64,000 nt of DNA from Chromobacterium violaceum ATCC 12472 (lineage in GTDB: Bacteria; Pseudomonadota; Gammaproteobacteria; Burkholderiales; Chromobacteriaceae), in NCBI RefSeq assembly GCF_000007705.1, contig NC_005085.1, positions 1,745,752-1,809,751 on the forward strand. Reading direction: 5' to 3'. Every line of letters begins with the position of its first letter. Within the stretch, counting starts at the first letter, position 1. A model generated the notes under the pieces. That model searched no databases and had not been told where the DNA came from. It saw nothing but the letters and a program-made list of their open reading frames with translations. Position numbers and translations under genes: made by a program. Of the stretch, positions 8,801 to 19,687 are shown in pieces.

Positions 8801-11064
8801 GGGTGACGGGCATCAACCGCGACATCACCGAAACCCGCGCCTACGAGCAGAATCTGCTGGAAGCGAAGCGCCAGGCCGAAGAAGCCAGCATGGTGAAGAG
8901 CCAGTTCCTGGCCAATATGAGCCACGAGATCCGCACGCCGATGAACGCGGTGCTGGGGCTGCTGCAACTGATGCAGCATACCCGGCTGGACGAGCGCCAG
9001 CTCGATTACGTGGGCAAGATCCAGGCGGCGGCCAAGTCGCTGCTGGGCCTGCTCAACGACATCCTAGACTTTTCCAAGATCGACGCCGGCAAGCTGCAGC
9101 TGGACCTGCACCCTTTCGATCTGGAGGGCCTGATGCGGGAGTTGGCGGTGGTGTTGTCCGGCAATACCAACGACAAGGACGTCGAGGTGCTGTTCCGCAT
9201 GGAGCCGACGCTGCCCGCCATGCTGATCGGGGACAAGCTGAGGCTGCAGCAGATCCTGATCAACCTGGCCGGCAACGCGCTCAAATTCACCACGCAAGGC
9301 CAGGTCGTCCTCGCTGTCCGGGAACGGGCGCGCCGCGAAGGCGAGGTCGAGTTGCGCATCGAGGTCAGCGACACCGGCATCGGCATCGCGCCGGAGCAGC
9401 TGTCGCGCATTTTCGAAGGCTTCACCCAGGCCGAGGCCTCCACCACCCGGCGCTTCGGCGGCACCGGCCTGGGCCTGGTGATCAGCAGGCGGCTGGTGGA
9501 GCTGATGGGAGGGCAGCTCAGGGTGGAGAGCCAGCTCGGCTGCGGCAGCCGTTTCTGGTTCGACCTGACCCTGGGCATGGCGGCGGATCAGCCGCTGGCG
9601 CAACTGCCCGAGCCGCTGGGACAACTGAACGTCCTGGTGGTGGATGACAATCCGCTGGCGGGCGAGATACTGATGGATACCATCTCGACCGTCGGCTGGC
9701 GCGCCGAATATGCCGATGGGGGCGAGGAGGCGCTGGAGAAAGTGCACGGGGCGGGTTCCGCCGGCCAGCGTTACGACGTGGTGCTGATGGACTGGCGCAT
9801 GCCCGGCCTGGACGGCGTGGGCGTCGCCGAAGTGATGCGGCAGCAACTGGCGGGCGACAAGCCGCCGGTGATCATCATGGTGACGGCTTTCGGCCGCGAG
9901 GTGCTGGCCGAGGCGGCCGAGCGGCCGAACCCGCCGTTCAACGATTTCCTGACCAAGCCGATTACCCCGCAGCAACTGGTGGACGCCGTGGTCCGCTCGG
10001 TGACGGGAGAGGGCGAGGCGGAAAGGACGCCTGCGACTACGGCGTTCGGCCGTCGCCTGGACGGCATGAGCGTCCTGCTGGTGGAGGACAACGCCCTCAA
10101 TCGCCAGGTGGCGTCCGAGTTGCTGCAGGAGGAGGGCGCGAGAGTCAGCCTGGCCGAGGGGGGACTGTCGGGGGTGTCCCAGGCGGTGTCGGCCGACCCG
10201 GCGTTCGACATCGTGATCATGGACGTGCAGATGCCGGACATCGATGGATTGGAAGCCACCCGCCGCATCCGCGCCGACATGCGCTGCCAGCGGCTGCCGA
10301 TTCTGGCGATGACGGCCAATGCGTCCCAGGCCGATCGCGCGGCCTGCCTGGCGGCGGGAATGAACGACCACGTCGGCAAGCCGATAGACATCGACGAACT
10401 GGTGCCCAAGCTGCTGGCGTTGGCGGGGCGCGAAGGCGGTCCGGACGGGACGGCGGCGAGCGTTCCGGCGCCGAGGGCCGACGATTCCGGCGCGCTGGTC
10501 GAATCGCTGCCTTCGCGGTTGCGCCGTTTCGGCAACAAGCTGCGGGTCTATCGCGCCGCGTTGGCCACCTTCCGTCCGGAATGCGAGACGCTGCTGTCCG
10601 GCATCGCAGAGAGCGGCCGCCTGGATGCGCGGCCGGAGCTGGCGTCGGGCTTGCATACCCTGAAGGGGCTGGCGGCGACGCTGGGCGCGCAGGCGCTGAG
10701 CCGGCTGGCCGCCGAGCTCGAAAAGCGCGCGCGGGACGGGGAGGCGATAAGCGGCGAGGATCTCGAGCGTTTGCGCGGGCTGCTGGGCGACAGCGTGGCG
10801 CAGCTGTTCGACAGCCTGCCGGCGGAAGAGACGGGCAAGACGGCGAAACCGCTTCCGGACGGGGATTGGAGGAGGCAGCTGCGCGACATCCTGGCCTTGC
10901 TGGAGGACAGCAATCTGGCGGCGATAGACCTGGTTGACGAATTGCTGGACCGGCCGCTGGGCGCTCAGGAGGACTCGGTGCGCGAAGTGGCGGCCTGCGT
11001 GCAACGGCTGCAGTTCGAGCAGGCGATCGCCATCGTCCGGGAGCTGCTGGCATTGGCGGACTGA
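5818..11064 (+). CDS. CHASE-domain multi-PAS hybrid sensor histidine kinase
   Basis: A 1748-residue inner-membrane sensor. Order: TM helix about 19-38, periplasmic CHASE domain about 75-280 ([26 protein letters not shown]), TM helix about 317-338, then about five PAS modules between 341 and 1010, several ending in the usual D(I/L)T/SE signature. The dimerisation helix holds the phospho-accepting H1036 ([12 protein letters not shown]); the ATPase domain follows ([18 protein letters not shown]). Two receiver domains have aspartates D1325 and D1469, and a C-terminal HPt domain has H1613 ([11 protein letters not shown]). It is therefore a four-step phosphorelay in one protein, whose final acceptor is probably the preceding GGDEF/EAL regulator. 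The start is a TTG with only a weak GGGGG ahead; an ATG 10 codons in (5848) has no better site. Ligand unknown; CHASE domains bind small molecules. Confidence 0.93.
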   Translation: MSEHCDSSAWMKKPLLPASATALLVLLLGAVLSLSLGWKVSRDNRERVDAELRREARQLGVEVAARIRRYQNGLGGARGAIASNGEHGINRQRFRVYTQSLNAAVEFPGLLGFGYARRVPPQRVAEFVRQERRDGEPGFSIRQLRPHEGERAVIVYFEPEPGNRFVIGVDIASEPSRRAAAEAALRSGQARLSEPIALMPHPEDKAQAFLLLLPVYAGGATPASEEGRLRAGFGWVFAPIRAQDAMAGLMADLPGVAVELADVTDGRKAVFFQGGSNPAQPIAAASELQPLFGRDWRLSLRAGPAFADSLKLPSAALVASSGLAASVLSALLALVVGRNRQRRRELLAAQSRLAAIVEGSVDAIISKTLDGVVTSWNLSAERLFGYRADEAVGQPLAKLIVPEDRRGEEVDILRRIARGERIEHFETVRMRKDGSLLIVSVSISPVLDEAGRVVGASKVLRDLSEQKRIKAELQVLSENLEQRVADRTAELDQAWRTLQTVLDAVPFIIGYWDCDQINRVANHAYRTWFGIDPGALPGMRMRDLLGEPLYQANLPHIEAVLGGEPQVFERQICGQDGVVRHSLTTYLPDLVNDEVRGFYAIVQDISEQVESRSRLTSALKERELLLDTINQQLLYTATDTDGRILEANDLFCQVHGYERKELLGWDHRKLSAGVHPAMFWQSLWRTIASGRVWRGEVCNQTREGRQRWFDTVIVPHAGDSGRIERYIALRIDITERKLADAELARVHGMLSNVLRAASEVAIIAADVHGVVSLFNSGAQRMLGYSENEMVGRAMLTHFHLPEELREHGEALSQRYERQVEGLRALVQEPEASGAETREWTYVRKDGSQLQVSLMVTAMRDADELVVGYLAIAADITIPQRQQRELVAARDQLQLAAEVAQLGVWSWSPADNQLRWNAQMFEIYRQPPELAERGLEYRHWRERVHPDDVDSVEADLRALLERGEAMDRVFRVRLPDGEMRYVQVGARLERHGDGVRVTGINRDITETRAYEQNLLEAKRQAEEASMVKSQFLANMSHEIRTPMNAVLGLLQLMQHTRLDERQLDYVGKIQAAAKSLLGLLNDILDFSKIDAGKLQLDLHPFDLEGLMRELAVVLSGNTNDKDVEVLFRMEPTLPAMLIGDKLRLQQILINLAGNALKFTTQGQVVLAVRERARREGEVELRIEVSDTGIGIAPEQLSRIFEGFTQAEASTTRRFGGTGLGLVISRRLVELMGGQLRVESQLGCGSRFWFDLTLGMAADQPLAQLPEPLGQLNVLVVDDNPLAGEILMDTISTVGWRAEYADGGEEALEKVHGAGSAGQRYDVVLMDWRMPGLDGVGVAEVMRQQLAGDKPPVIIMVTAFGREVLAEAAERPNPPFNDFLTKPITPQQLVDAVVRSVTGEGEAERTPATTAFGRRLDGMSVLLVEDNALNRQVASELLQEEGARVSLAEGGLSGVSQAVSADPAFDIVIMDVQMPDIDGLEATRRIRADMRCQRLPILAMTANASQADRAACLAAGMNDHVGKPIDIDELVPKLLALAGREGGPDGTAASVPAPRADDSGALVESLPSRLRRFGNKLRVYRAALATFRPECETLLSGIAESGRLDARPELASGLHTLKGLAATLGAQALSRLAAELEKRARDGEAISGEDLERLRGLLGDSVAQLFDSLPAEETGKTAKPLPDGDWRRQLRDILALLEDSNLAAIDLVDELLDRPLGAQEDSVREVAACVQRLQFEQAIAIVRELLALAD

Positions 11065-11089
11065 GCAGGCCGGACCGAGGCCGGCCTGC
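11065..11089. terminator. GC hairpin between two convergent genes
   Basis: GCAGGCCGG (11065-11073) pairs with CCGGCCTGC (11081-11089) right after the kinase stop codon. There is no T run on either strand, so termination is uncertain; it could also serve the oppositely directed YdeP-type gene. Confidence 0.4.
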
Positions 11090-11101
11090 GGGCGGCAGGC
11101 G

Positions 11102-13405
<2,304 letters not shown>

Positions 13406-13554
13406 GTCGGGGCGGCTCCTGCGGGAAAGGTGTGGTTCCGGTTTTGCTTTGGGTCAATCGATGCAAGGATAAAGGATGGCGGCGGATCACGGTCAAATTC
13501 CTTGCGAGCCGGCGTCGCCGCGCTGGCGCGCGCGGCGGCGCGGACGGGATAATG

Positions 13555-13836
13555 TCAGCTTGGGTCGGCGCCGGCGAACCATTCCCGGCAGCAGGCGAGG
13601 CCTTCCTCGTTGAGCCAGGCGCGTCCGCGGCCATCGGCTTGGATGTCGGCCTGGACCAGGCCCAGTTCGGCGAGCAGATTCAGGCCGCGCAGCAGCGTGC
13701 TCATTCTCAGGCCGGACTGCTTGGCGAGCCGGGCCAGCGACCAGGGACGGCCGCCGGCCGCCGCGGCCCGCCACAGTTGAGCGAGCAGGGCGGCGATATT
13801 CGGGTCCAGCTGGTCGGCGGCGGGGCGGTCGGTCAT
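13555..13836 (-). CDS. small winged-helix DNA-binding protein
   Basis: A 93-residue protein beginning MTDRPAADQLDPN; longer upstream starts in this frame only add low-complexity proline and alanine. Residues about 18-75 look like a MarR/ArsR-type winged helix: LLAQLWRAAA, then WSLARLAKQSGLRMSTLLRGL as helix-turn-helix, then LAELGLVQADIQADGRGRAWL as the wing. It ends with a short Cys-containing tail (LACCREWF). It lies upstream of, and on the same strand as, the YdeP-type gene and divergent from fdhD with a gap of about 110 bp, so control of one or both is plausible. No ligand-binding domain is visible. Confidence 0.75.
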   Translation of the reverse strand: MTDRPAADQLDPNIAALLAQLWRAAAAGGRPWSLARLAKQSGLRMSTLLRGLNLLAELGLVQADIQADGRGRAWLNEEGLACCREWFAGADPS

Positions 13837-13946
13837 GGCAGTCGCGCGGGGACAGGGCGCGCCAGTATAAGCGATGGCGGCGAGCCGGGCGGACGGATCG
13901 GTGGATTTTTTTGCAGCGGGCGCCGCGGGCGGCCGCGGATGGGCGG

Positions 13947-14759
13947 ATGAGCATGCAGGATCACGACAGAACGGAACAGGGAATGACATCGCTGGCGGTG
14001 ACGCGCCATCTCGATGGGTCGAGCCGGCCCGATTGGGACCGGGTGGCGGAGGAGACACCGGTGGCGCTGGTGTTCAACGGCATCTCGCACGCGGTGATGA
14101 TGGCCACGCCGCTGGATCTTGAATGGCTGGCGGTGGGCTTCGCGCTGAGCGAAGGCATTGTCGCGCGGCGTGCGGAGATTTTCGACATCGAGTCCGATTT
14201 CGTCTGCGGCGGCGCCGAGGTCAGGCTGGAAATCGCGCAGCCGGCCTTCCTGGCGCTGAAGGACAGGCGACGCAGCCTGGCGGGCCGCACCGGATGCGGC
14301 GTGTGCGGCATCGAGAGCCTGGCGATGCTGGATCTGTCCCCCGAGCCCATCGCCGGGCCGGCGGGGCCCGTGTCCGCCGATCCGGCCGCGATCGCGCGCG
14401 CGGCGGCCGAGCTGCCGGCCCATCAGCGGCTGATGCAGGCGACGGGCTGCGCGCACGCGGCGGCCTGGTGCGGCCGCGACGGCGGGGTGAGGATGGCGTT
14501 CGAGGATGTGGGCCGGCACAATGCGCTGGACAAGCTGATAGGCTGGCTGGCGCTCGAGGGCATGGACCCCGCGGACGGTTTCGTGTTCATGTCCAGCCGC
14601 GCCAGCTACGAGTTGGCGCGCAAGTGCGCCAGAACCGGCATCCCGCTGTTGGCGACCATTTCCGCGCCCACCTCGCTGGCGGTCGACATCGCGCGCCGCG
14701 CCGGCGTCGCGCTGGCCAGCTTCTGCAGGCGTACCGGCTTCGTCGAGTACACGGCCTAG
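13947..14759 (+). CDS. fdhD: formate dehydrogenase accessory sulfurtransferase FdhD
   Basis: The 270-residue product matches FdhD, which takes sulfur from IscS and passes it to the molybdenum cofactor so that formate dehydrogenases become active. The key motif GCGVCG with the sulfur-carrying cysteine is present, as are LDLEWLAVGFALSEG, FEDVGRHNALDKLIG and FMSSRASYEL, all family landmarks. Start choice is uncertain: ATG at 13947 gives normal length; ATG at 13983 is also possible, and neither has a strong ribosome site. The partner formate dehydrogenase is not in the window; the nearby YdeP-type oxidoreductase is a possible client, though this is not established for that family. Confidence 0.93.
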   Translation: MSMQDHDRTEQGMTSLAVTRHLDGSSRPDWDRVAEETPVALVFNGISHAVMMATPLDLEWLAVGFALSEGIVARRAEIFDIESDFVCGGAEVRLEIAQPAFLALKDRRRSLAGRTGCGVCGIESLAMLDLSPEPIAGPAGPVSADPAAIARAAAELPAHQRLMQATGCAHAAAWCGRDGGVRMAFEDVGRHNALDKLIGWLALEGMDPADGFVFMSSRASYELARKCARTGIPLLATISAPTSLAVDIARRAGVALASFCRRTGFVEYTA

Positions 14760-14768
14760 GGCGCCGGC

Positions 14769-15365
14769 TCATCTCCGGGAGGCGGCGGCCAGATCGTCCG
14801 GTGTGTTGAGATTGCGAAAGGCCTGCGGCGCGTCGTCGAAGTCCACCATCGCCGCTCCCGCCTGCGCCTGCCATTCCCTGACCTTGCGTCCGCCGCCGCG
14901 CAGATAAGCGCGCAGCGAGGGCAGCAGGTCCGCGCAAACCGCCATGCATACCGGGTGCGGATGTCCATCGCAGCGCGCGACGCTGAGCGGGGCCTCGCCT
15001 CGCAGCAACGGCGCCATCAGCCGCGCGGCCAGATCGTCGGGCAGGAAGGGCAGGTCGCAGGGCGCGCTCACCAGCCAGTCGCCATCGCAAGCGGACAGTC
15101 CGGCCTCCAGCCCCGCCAGCGGTCCGCCGCCGGCGAATTCCGCCGCGTCGGTCACCACCTGGCCCAGCGCGGCGTAGCGCTCAAGATTGCGGTTGGCGCT
15201 GATCAGCAAGGCGCCGGCCTGCGGCCGCAGCCGCGCCGCCGCCCGCTCGGCCAGCGGCACGCCGTCCAGTTCCAGCCAGCCTTTGTCCGCGCCGCTCATG
15301 CGCCGGCCTTCCCCGCCGGCTAGCAGCAGGGCGGTGACGAATTCGGCGGGACGGCTGGCTGGCAT
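14769..15365 (-). CDS. mobA: molybdenum cofactor guanylyltransferase MobA
   Basis: A 198-residue nucleotidyltransferase that joins GMP from GTP to molybdopterin, forming the guanine dinucleotide cofactor used by DMSO-reductase-type enzymes such as the YdeP-type protein nearby. The N-terminal loop LLLAGGEGRRMSGADKGW is the nucleotide-binding signature, and GGGPLAGLEAGL and PCDLPFL (metal-binding aspartate) follow at normal spacing; NLNTPDDL is the typical C-terminal motif. The ATG at 15365 has AGGAAA upstream, which decides it over a longer frame. It converges on fdhD, with 9 bp between their stop codons. Confidence 0.93.
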   Translation of the reverse strand: MPASRPAEFVTALLLAGGEGRRMSGADKGWLELDGVPLAERAAARLRPQAGALLISANRNLERYAALGQVVTDAAEFAGGGPLAGLEAGLSACDGDWLVSAPCDLPFLPDDLAARLMAPLLRGEAPLSVARCDGHPHPVCMAVCADLLPSLRAYLRGGGRKVREWQAQAGAAMVDFDDAPQAFRNLNTPDDLAAASRR

Positions 15366-15389
15366 GGCGGCTTTCCTGTGCGTGGAATG

Positions 15390-15414
15390 AAAACAGGCGG
15401 CCGGGGCCGCCTGT
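15390..15414 (-). terminator. terminator of the RND efflux operon
   Basis: On the minus strand ACAGGCGGCC pairs with GGCCGCCTGT over a CC loop and is followed by TTTC, just past the pump gene's stop. Confidence 0.7.
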
Positions 15415-15438
15415 CGGATCATAGCGCAGTACGCGGGC

Positions 15439-18400
15439 TTAGTGCTGGGCCGCTTCTTCCGGCGCGGGCTCAGCTTTTTCCTCGCGGCGCGAGGCGATGA
15501 ACATATACATCGCCGGCACCACGAACAGCGTGAACAGCGTGCCGATGGACAGGCCGGTGAAGATCACCAGGCCCATCGCGTAGCGGCCGGCCGCGCCGGC
15601 GCCGGAAGCGATCACCAGCGGGATCACGCCGAACACCATCGCCGCGGTGGTCATCAGGATCGGGCGCAGCCGGATGGACGCCGCCTCTTCGATCGCCTCG
15701 CGCTTGGACAGGCCGGTCTTGCGCAGCTCGTTGGCCACCTCGACGATCAGGATGCCGTGTTTGCTGATCAGCCCCATCAGCGTCACCAGGCCCACCTCGG
15801 TGTAGATGTTGAGCGAGGAGAAGCCCAGGAAGATGAAGATCATCGCGCCGAACAGCGCCAGCGGCACCGATACCAGGATCACTACCGGGTCGCGGAAGCT
15901 CTCGAACAGCGCCGACAGCGCCAGGAACACGATGATCACCGCGAACAGCATGGTCACCAGGAAGCCGCCTGACTCCTGCATGAACTGCCGCGACTGGCCG
16001 GAGTAGTCGACCGAATAGCCGGTCGGCGCCACCTGCTGCACGGTGTCGCGCAGGTATTGCAGCACCTCGCCCTGCGACGCGCCTGGCACGCCGGAGATGG
16101 TCACCGAATTGAGCTGCTGGAAGCGGGTGATGGACTGCGGCACCACGTCGTACTTCAGCGTGGCCACGGTGCCGACCGGGATCACGCCGTTGTTCGGGGT
16201 CTTGATGTAGTAGTCCAGCAGCTGCGACGGGTTGAGCCGGTCCACCTGCTGCACCTGCGGGATCACCTTGTAGGAGCGGCCGTCGATCGAGAAGTAGTTG
16301 ACATAGCCGCCGCCCAGCGCCGCGCTCAGCGCGTTGCCGACGTCCTGCTGGGTCAGGCCCAGCGCGGTGATCTTGTCGCGATCCATCATCACCGTGGCCT
16401 GCGGCTTGTCGATCTTCAGGTCGGCGTCCAGGAAGTAGAACTTGCCGGAGGCGCGCGCCTTGTCCATCACCTGCTGCGCCACCTGGTTCAGGTTCTCGAA
16501 CGGCTCGGTGGTGTTGATCACGAACTGCACCGGCAGGCCGGACGCGCCCGGCAGCGGCGGGAACTGGAACGCCGCCACGCGCGCGCCGGCGATCTTGTTC
16601 CAGCGCGACTGCAGGTCCATCTGGATTTCGTGCGCGTTGCGCGAGCGCTGATCCCACGGCTTGAACAGCACCCCGCCGATGCCGGCGTTGACGGTCGGCA
16701 CGCCGGTGATCTGGAACATCTGCTCGTATTCCGGCATGCCCTTGGCCACCTGGAACACTTGCTTGGCGTAGGTTTGCATCTGCTCGGAGGTGGCCGTCGG
16801 CGCGCCCACCACCTGGGACAGCACGATGCCCTGATCCTCTTCCGGCGCCAGTTCGGACTTGGACATCTTGAACATCACCGCCAGCAGCGCGATCAGGATG
16901 GCGCCCATCACGATCAGCACCGGCCAGGTTTCCAGCAGACTGTGCAGGATGCGGCGGTAGCCGTGGCGCACGCGCTCGAAGGTGCGGTCGATCGCGTGGA
17001 CGAAGGGGCTGTTGTCCATGTCGGCGTTGAAGAAGCGCGAGCACATCATCGGCGACAGCGTCAGCGCCACCACGCCGGACACCGTCACCGACGCCGCCAG
17101 CGTGAAGGCGAACTCGGTGAACAGCGCGCCGGTCAGGCCGCCCTGGAAGCCGATCGGCACGTACACCGCCACCAGCACCACCGTCATCGCCAGGATGGGG
17201 CCGCCCAGCTCGCGCGCGGCGATGATGGAGGCCTCGAACGGCGTCTTGCCCTCGCGCATGTGGCGGTCCACGTTCTCCACCACGATGATGGCGTCGTCCA
17301 CCACCAGGCCGATGGCCAGCACCAGCGCCAGCAGCGTCAGCAGGTTGATCGAGTAGCCGAGCATCAGCATGATGAAGAAGGTGCCGATCAGCGACAGCGG
17401 CATCGCGATCACCGGCACCACCACCGCGCGGAAACTGCCCAGGAACAGGAAGATCACCACGGTCACGATCACCAGCGCCTCGACCAGGGTCTTCACCACC
17501 TCGTGGATCGAGGTGTTGATGAAGTCGGTGGAGTCGTAGACGATCTGGCCGGTCAGGCCGGTGGGCAGCTGCTGCTGGACGGCGGGGAAGGCCTTGCGCA
17601 CCCGTTCGGCGACGTCGAGGATGTTGGCCTCCGGCGCCACCTTGATGCCGATGAACACCGAGCGCACGCCGCTGAAGGCGACGTTGAAGTCGTAGTTCTC
17701 CGAGCCCAGCGTCACCATGGCCACGTCTTCCAGCCGCACGATGGCGTCGCCGTTGCGCTTGATCGCCAGCTGCTTGAAGTCGGCGACCGTGTGCAGGTCG
17801 GTGTCGGCGGTCAGCGGGATGGTCACCATCTGGCCCTTGCTGGAGCCCGGCGCGCTCAGCGCGTTGTTGCTGGCCAGCGCGGCGCTGATGTCGGCCGCGG
17901 TGACGCCGTGGGCCGCCATCTTGGCCGAATCCAGCCAGGCGCGCAGCGCGAACTGGCGCGCGCCCAGGATTTCGGCGGTCTGCACGCCGGCCACCGAATC
18001 CAGCTTGGGCTTGACCACGCGCACCAGGTAGTCGGTGACGTTGTTGGTCGGCAGCGTCTCGCTGTAGAAACCCATGTACATCGCGTCGGTGGTCTGGCCG
18101 GTCTGCACCGTCAGCACCGGCTGCTGCGCCTGGGCCGGCAGCTGGTTCTTCACCGAGTTGACCTGGGTGTTGATCTCGGTCAGCGCGCGGTTGGCGTCGT
18201 AGTTCAGCCGCAGCGTGGCGGTGATGGTGGACACGCCGTTGTTGCTGGAGGACGACAAGTAGTCGATGCCCTGCGCCTGGGCGATCGCCGACTCCAGCGG
18301 CTGGGTGATGAAGCCGGCCACGGTCTTGGCGTCGGCGCCGTAATAGGTGGTGGAAATGGTCACCACCGCGTTCTGCGTCTGCGGATACTGGTTGATCGGC

Positions 18401-18495
18401 AGGCCGAACAGCGAGCGCAGGCCGAGCACGACGATCAGCAGGCTGATGGTCGTGGCCAGCACCGGCCGCTTGATGAAGATGTCGGTGAAGTTCAT
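15439..18495 (-). CDS. RND multidrug efflux pump, inner-membrane permease
   Basis: A 1018-residue proton-driven pump of the HAE1 (AcrB/MexF) family. It starts MNFTDIFIKRPVLATTISLL as most family members do, has the large periplasmic loops, and TM4 carries the paired aspartates in LVVDDAIIVVENV needed for proton transfer. GGPILAMTVVL and the C-terminal SKHGILIVEVANEL repeat the pattern in the second half. It ends in a charged tail (RREEKAEPAPEEAAQH). It is the last gene of a leftward operon: outer membrane factor, adaptor, pump; the adaptor's stop is 9 bp upstream of this ATG. Substrates cannot be predicted. No regulator gene adjoins the operon. Confidence 0.95.
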   Translation of the reverse strand: MNFTDIFIKRPVLATTISLLIVVLGLRSLFGLPINQYPQTQNAVVTISTTYYGADAKTVAGFITQPLESAIAQAQGIDYLSSSSNNGVSTITATLRLNYDANRALTEINTQVNSVKNQLPAQAQQPVLTVQTGQTTDAMYMGFYSETLPTNNVTDYLVRVVKPKLDSVAGVQTAEILGARQFALRAWLDSAKMAAHGVTAADISAALASNNALSAPGSSKGQMVTIPLTADTDLHTVADFKQLAIKRNGDAIVRLEDVAMVTLGSENYDFNVAFSGVRSVFIGIKVAPEANILDVAERVRKAFPAVQQQLPTGLTGQIVYDSTDFINTSIHEVVKTLVEALVIVTVVIFLFLGSFRAVVVPVIAMPLSLIGTFFIMLMLGYSINLLTLLALVLAIGLVVDDAIIVVENVDRHMREGKTPFEASIIAARELGGPILAMTVVLVAVYVPIGFQGGLTGALFTEFAFTLAASVTVSGVVALTLSPMMCSRFFNADMDNSPFVHAIDRTFERVRHGYRRILHSLLETWPVLIVMGAILIALLAVMFKMSKSELAPEEDQGIVLSQVVGAPTATSEQMQTYAKQVFQVAKGMPEYEQMFQITGVPTVNAGIGGVLFKPWDQRSRNAHEIQMDLQSRWNKIAGARVAAFQFPPLPGASGLPVQFVINTTEPFENLNQVAQQVMDKARASGKFYFLDADLKIDKPQATVMMDRDKITALGLTQQDVGNALSAALGGGYVNYFSIDGRSYKVIPQVQQVDRLNPSQLLDYYIKTPNNGVIPVGTVATLKYDVVPQSITRFQQLNSVTISGVPGASQGEVLQYLRDTVQQVAPTGYSVDYSGQSRQFMQESGGFLVTMLFAVIIVFLALSALFESFRDPVVILVSVPLALFGAMIFIFLGFSSLNIYTEVGLVTLMGLISKHGILIVEVANELRKTGLSKREAIEEAASIRLRPILMTTAAMVFGVIPLVIASGAGAAGRYAMGLVIFTGLSIGTLFTLFVVPAMYMFIASRREEKAEPAPEEAAQH

Positions 18496-18504
18496 GGCGC
18501 GGCC

Positions 18505-19611
18505 TCAGTGTTCTTGCGGCGTCGGACTCGGGTTGTCGGACGGACGCACCGAGTTGTTGACCGCGATCGGCGTGCCGGTCTTCAGCTTCAGCTGGCCGCT
18601 GGTCACCACTTCCTGGCCTTCCTTCAGGCCGCCGGTGATCGCCACCTGGTCGCCGCGGGTGTCGCCGGTGGTGACGAAGGCCTGCTGCGCTTCAGGCCCG
18701 TTCTTGCCCTGCTTGACGAGGAACACGGTGGAGCCGTACGGGTTGTAGGTGATCGCGGTTTGCGGCAGCGTCAGGCGGTTCTGCTTGCTGCCCACGTCGA
18801 TGGTGGCGTTGCCGAACATGCCGGGCAGCAGCAGGCGTTTGGGGTTGGCGATGGTCGCCTGCACCTGGACGTTGCGGGTGGCCGGGTCGATCTTGGGACT
18901 GATCGCGTTGATCCGGCCGTGGAAGGGCTCGGTTCCGAAGGCGTCGCTCTTCACCTTGACCTGCTGGCCCAGGCGGATTTGCGCGATCTGCCGCTGGGGC
19001 AGGTAGAAGTCGATGTAGACCGGGTCTATGGTCTGCAGCGTGACGATCTTGTCGCCCGGATTCAGGTACTGGCCGGGATTGACCGCGGTGATGCCGACGC
19101 GGCCGGCGAACGGCGCGCGTATCGTTTTTTTCGCCACCACCGCCTCCTGTTGCGCCACCTGGGCCTTCTTGCTCTTCAGGTCGGCTTCGTCGGCGTCCAC
19201 TTGGGCCTGGCTGACGCCCTGCACCGCCAGCTGGGCGCGGTCGCGCTTCAGCGTGGTGGCGGCCAGTTCGGCGGCGGCCTGCAGCGCGCGCAGCTGGGCG
19301 ACGTCGGCGTCGGCGTTCAGCTGCACCAGCACCTCGCCGGCCTTCACGTCCTGGCCGGACTTGAAGTGCAGGCTGCGCACCAGGCCGGCCACCTCGCTGC
19401 TGACGTCCACGCCGTGCACGGCGGACAGCGTGCCCACCGAACCCAGCTGCGGCTGCCATTCCTGCATCTTGGCCACGGCGGTGGACACCGTCTGCGGCCC
19501 CGGCTTGGGCGAGCTGGCGATCAGCTTCTGGATGTGGAGGAAAAAGCCCACGCCCAGCGCCACCACCAGCGCCAGCACGCAGCCCAGCATGATCAACATT
19601 CGCTTGGTCAT
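18505..19611 (-). CDS. RND efflux periplasmic adaptor (membrane fusion protein)
   Basis: A 368-residue adaptor linking the inner-membrane pump to the outer-membrane channel. It has one N-terminal TM anchor (LIMLGCVLALVVALGVGFF), then the split lipoyl domain (GLVRSLHFKSGQDVKAGEVL and RAPFAGRVGITAVNPGQYL) flanking an alpha-helical hairpin (about 115-155), then a beta-barrel domain (PVYIDFYLPQRQIAQIRLG). There is no lipobox, so it is anchored by the helix rather than by lipid. The middle gene of the operon, 76 bp after the outer membrane factor gene. Confidence 0.93.
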   Translation of the reverse strand: MTKRMLIMLGCVLALVVALGVGFFLHIQKLIASSPKPGPQTVSTAVAKMQEWQPQLGSVGTLSAVHGVDVSSEVAGLVRSLHFKSGQDVKAGEVLVQLNADADVAQLRALQAAAELAATTLKRDRAQLAVQGVSQAQVDADEADLKSKKAQVAQQEAVVAKKTIRAPFAGRVGITAVNPGQYLNPGDKIVTLQTIDPVYIDFYLPQRQIAQIRLGQQVKVKSDAFGTEPFHGRINAISPKIDPATRNVQVQATIANPKRLLLPGMFGNATIDVGSKQNRLTLPQTAITYNPYGSTVFLVKQGKNGPEAQQAFVTTGDTRGDQVAITGGLKEGQEVVTSGQLKLKTGTPIAVNNSVRPSDNPSPTPQEH

Positions 19612-19687
19612 GATTCGTCTTCTCTATATGGCGATTCGAATTGGCTGGCCCGCCGTCGCCGGCGGGCGATGTGTGTGTCTTGCCCGC

